This document shows positions 61,916 through 64,000 of a stretch of DNA of 64,000 nt, piece by piece (within the stretch, counting starts at the first letter, position 1; each line of letters begins with the position of its first letter). The stretch is taken from NCBI RefSeq assembly GCF_036850765.1, contig NC_089490.1, positions 107,998,574 through 108,062,573 of the forward strand, given 5' to 3'. The position numbers and the translations under genes were made by a program. This DNA is from Saccopteryx bilineata. Lineage: Eukaryota > Chordata > Mammalia > Chiroptera > Emballonuridae. Below the pieces are notes generated by a model that did no database searches, was not told the origin of the DNA, and saw only the letters and a list, made by a program, of their open reading frames with translations.

Positions 61916-62035
61916 CATTGTAAATCTGGGCTGTCACTTGGCAGCTGAATGGCCTCTAAACTTCAGTTTCCTCATCTGTAAAATGGGGAAAGTAATGAAT
62001 ACACTTAAAAGCATTTCATGAGATAAAATAATGGT
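61916..62035 (+). repeat. MIR
   Basis: AACTTCAGTTTCCTCATCTG followed by TAAAATGGGGAAAGTAATG is the MIR core. Confidence 0.8.
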
Positions 62036-62414
62036 CAACTTTAAACAAGCTGACCCTACAGGTAAGCTCTAATTGTTCTTTTTGAATGAGTAATACTTGG
62101 TTTTGAAAGAGACTCATTTACTGCAACCAGGACATAAAATCAGCTCTCTCTACAACATGTGTTCAAAATTTGCTGATGTTTTACTTCACACTAAGCTATA
62201 GAATTCAGACCATGGTAGTGATGTTTCAGAGCTGGTGGTGAGCAAGAAGGCTGGATCTGCATCCCAGATGGAATGTGCTATAGTAATTTAAGAAAAAAAT
62301 GTATCCGTACTTTGAATTAAGGAAGCACACTTGTCAGCTTCTTAGAAATTATTCACTTATAAAATACCACAATGATGTGCCATTTAGTAGTACAGGATTA
62401 AAAAAAAGAGCTTA

Positions 62415-62635
62415 AGATCAAAATTATCAACTTTATTTAAAATAAGTACAATTTATATTTTAAAATATAGCAAATGAGTTGGAGATTATTTACTTAGAGG
62501 CAATTTACACACAACTCAGAAGCTAAGTAAGTTCTTAAAAGTACTAGTACTGTACCTACAGACTGCCTGGATCACGTGCCCTTGCTGCTCGGTTTCCCTG
62601 TGCACTGCCAGAAAGAAGCACTAGCAGCCAGCAAG
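62415..62635 (-). other. MTERF2: MTERF2 3'UTR
   Basis: About 220 nt follow the TAG stop on the minus strand before an AATAAA hexamer at 62,437-62,432. Cleavage is expected 10-30 nt further on, near 62,405-62,420. The short UTR leaves a gap of about 3 kb to the predicted TMEM263 3' end. Confidence 0.65.
62432..62437 (-). terminator. Poly(A) signal AATAAA of MTERF2
   Basis: TTTATT on the plus strand reads as AATAAA on the coding strand, about 200 nt after the MTERF2 stop codon. Confidence 0.65.
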
Positions 62636-63790
62636 CTACTCAACACTTAATGGGGCCACAGGGTTAAATAATGGCCTTCCTTTTTTGGCCTGAATTTTAC
62701 CAAAGTTAGCCTCAAACTCTTTTTTCGTTCCATTTAGATTTCCTAGATGTCCATCCTTTATGCTGTAGCCTAAGGAATTCAGTTTCCTTATCCTGTACTG
62801 CACTATCTGCGGTGTTAATTCAAGAACCATTGGCATCTCTCTTATCTGAGCAATGGAAATTCCTTCTTTTAATAATCCCTGAATTCTCTCTTCCAAAACT
62901 GGAACAGAATAATATAAAAGGGCAGGACATTGCAAAACTAGTTGCTTCAAGTCATGATGTGTGCAGTTGAAAGCATTTTTAGAGAAGGACATACTGTTCT
63001 GTATACTTCTTGGGCCAAGTTGAAAAAGAAACCCTTTCAATTTGGATAGAAGTTGGAGAATTTCAAAGTTTGTGAAACCTTGCTCCTGGAAAAATTCTAG
63101 TGTTTCCAGTATAGCTGCAGAAGAATTTAACAAAACAAATGGGTTTTGGCTTAATAACTTTAGTAGCCATACTTTCATGTTGGCCTCAGAGCCACCTAAA
63201 TTTAGATAACTTTCTTGGAGAAGCCTTATCATTTGCTTATTATTCTCAACAGGATTATGAAAAACACTAGTTGCAGTTGTCAAAAATCTGCTAATGACCA
63301 CATTTTTGAGTCCCAACTCTTGAAAGAACTGAACATTCAGTTTCTGGTTTTCCTGGTCTTGAATAGTAAAGAAAGATTCTGGAAATTGTTCTATTAACTT
63401 GACTAATTCTTCCTTGTTTTTGCAGACGGACTGCCAGAGTTCTCTCTGGGTGTTAACAGCAGTTGGACTGCAGACAATGGCTTCTGGGCAGCGTTCCAAA
63501 ATACTGGCTACAGCAGTCTCATCGGCACCTACTTGCTGTAAAATATTTGCAATTTCTTCAACATAGGTTTCATCCTCCAAAAGTATCCATCCTTTCAATC
63601 TGCGAATTTTCCTGATGTCAACTGAAAATTTATAGAGCTTTTCCACTGTTCTTTTATTTTCTGTGTCTGACTGATTAATAGTTGTATAGGTGAAGCATGC
63701 TAAAAGAGGTCTGTATTTCGGAGCTGATACCATCCTTCTGAGAGAACACAGCCTGCTAGGCTGGGATCTCATCAGCAACTTCCACAACAT
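62636..63790 (-). CDS. MTERF2: Mitochondrial transcription termination factor 2 (MTERF2), 384 aa
   Basis: MTERF2 is a mitochondrial matrix protein of the MTERF family. These are alpha-helical solenoid proteins that bind mtDNA and influence mitochondrial transcription. The N-terminus ([10 protein letters not shown], then many Arg and no acidic residues for about 35 positions) is a typical mitochondrial targeting peptide. From about residue 65 on, repeated Leu/Ile-rich helices with the motifs FPESFFT, QNPFVLL and [16 protein letters not shown] are the MTERF repeats, ending in FNPVAPL. The length matches the roughly 385-residue human protein. The whole frame is in one exon. The start is the ATG at 63,788-63,790: the frame stays open for nine more codons, but the codon at 63,815-63,817 is GTG. 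The stop is TAG at 62,636-62,638. The gene is convergent with TMEM263, as in human. Confidence 0.97.
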   Translation of the reverse strand: MLWKLLMRSQPSRLCSLRRMVSAPKYRPLLACFTYTTINQSDTENKRTVEKLYKFSVDIRKIRRLKGWILLEDETYVEEIANILQQVGADETAVASILERCPEAIVCSPTAVNTQRELWQSVCKNKEELVKLIEQFPESFFTIQDQENQKLNVQFFQELGLKNVVISRFLTTATSVFHNPVENNKQMIRLLQESYLNLGGSEANMKVWLLKLLSQNPFVLLNSSAAILETLEFFQEQGFTNFEILQLLSKLKGFLFQLGPRSIQNSMSFSKNAFNCTHHDLKQLVLQCPALLYYSVPVLEERIQGLLKEGISIAQIREMPMVLELTPQIVQYRIRKLNSLGYSIKDGHLGNLNGTKKEFEANFGKIQAKKGRPLFNPVAPLSVE

Positions 63791-63848
63791 GCCTGCAATC
63801 CAGTGGCTAATCCCCACTGACCTGGGACTCAGAATGTGCTCAGGGTGC
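63791..63848 (-). other. MTERF2: MTERF2 5'UTR part of the coding exon, with splice acceptor
   Basis: On the minus strand a pyrimidine-rich stretch ends in CTTTCTTACAG, whose AG falls at 63,850-63,849. The exon therefore begins at 63,848, 58 nt before the ATG. This shows the gene has at least one more 5' exon and its promoter to the right of the window. Confidence 0.8.
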
Positions 63849-64000
63849 CTGTAAGAAAGAAAACACTGGTTTTAACATTAAGGGGTGCTGACTTCTCAAA
63901 CACTAACACAAATCTGAGCTGTAAATCAGAGGCATGGAAATAATGTGGATTTTAATTAGGAAAATTACTCATGTGGAATATTAACTATATCCTCTTAAAT
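63849..64000 (-). other. MTERF2: MTERF2 intron (partial)
   Basis: Sequence upstream of the acceptor on the minus strand. It continues beyond the right edge. Confidence 0.7.

Noticed and set aside
63215..63397. 60-codon plus-strand frame
   Set aside because: Antisense shadow of the MTERF2 coding exon.

Overview
The window is nuclear DNA from a bat. It holds many tRNA-derived SINEs of the chiropteran VES/Rhin type, with heads such as CCCTGGCCGGTTGGCTCAG and CCTGACCAGGTGGTGGCG. Layered over these are old mammalian L1, L2, MIR and MLT1 copies and several DNA transposons (hAT, mariner, Tigger). The SINE set suggests a rhinolophoid or emballonurid microbat, but the genus cannot be fixed from sequence alone. 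There is no prokaryotic, phage or plasmid content, and most long reading frames are chance frames inside SINEs or CpG islands.

Two protein-coding genes can be recognised, arranged tail to tail as in the human 12q23.3 block. TMEM263 (plus strand) has a CpG-island promoter at about 41.1-42.5 kb, a non-coding first exon ending at 42,259, a 64-nt coding part of exon 2 (52,732-52,795) and a last exon from 56,072 with stop at 56,356-56,358 and a roughly 3-kb 3'UTR. MTERF2 (minus strand) has its whole reading frame in one exon (62,636-63,790), with a splice acceptor just upstream and a poly(A) signal at 62,432-62,437. Its 5' exons lie beyond the right edge.

Region by region: 1-9 kb is intergenic, with L1, SINEs, old LTRs and a complete but very small LTR retrotransposon at 3,182-4,948. 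A second CpG island without a recognisable gene lies at 9.1-9.9 kb. From 10 to 41 kb is intergenic repeat-rich DNA holding at least four hAT MITEs, an internally deleted mariner, nested L1/SINE/LTR layers and a U2 snRNA fragment. From 42 to 56 kb are the TMEM263 introns; 56 to 59.3 kb is its coding end and 3'UTR; 59.3 to 62.4 kb is a short convergent intergenic gap; then comes MTERF2.

The most unusual items are the compact LTR element, which has LTRs, a tRNA-Ser(UGA)-type primer binding site, a polypurine tract and a 5-bp target duplication but no gag or pol, and instead a short membrane-segment reading frame; a mariner with about 109-bp terminal inverted repeats that keeps only the DNA-binding half of its transposase; and the orphan CpG island. 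TMEM263 (a small membrane protein linked to growth) and MTERF2 (a mitochondrial DNA-binding protein) have no known shared pathway; their adjacency is ordinary conserved synteny.
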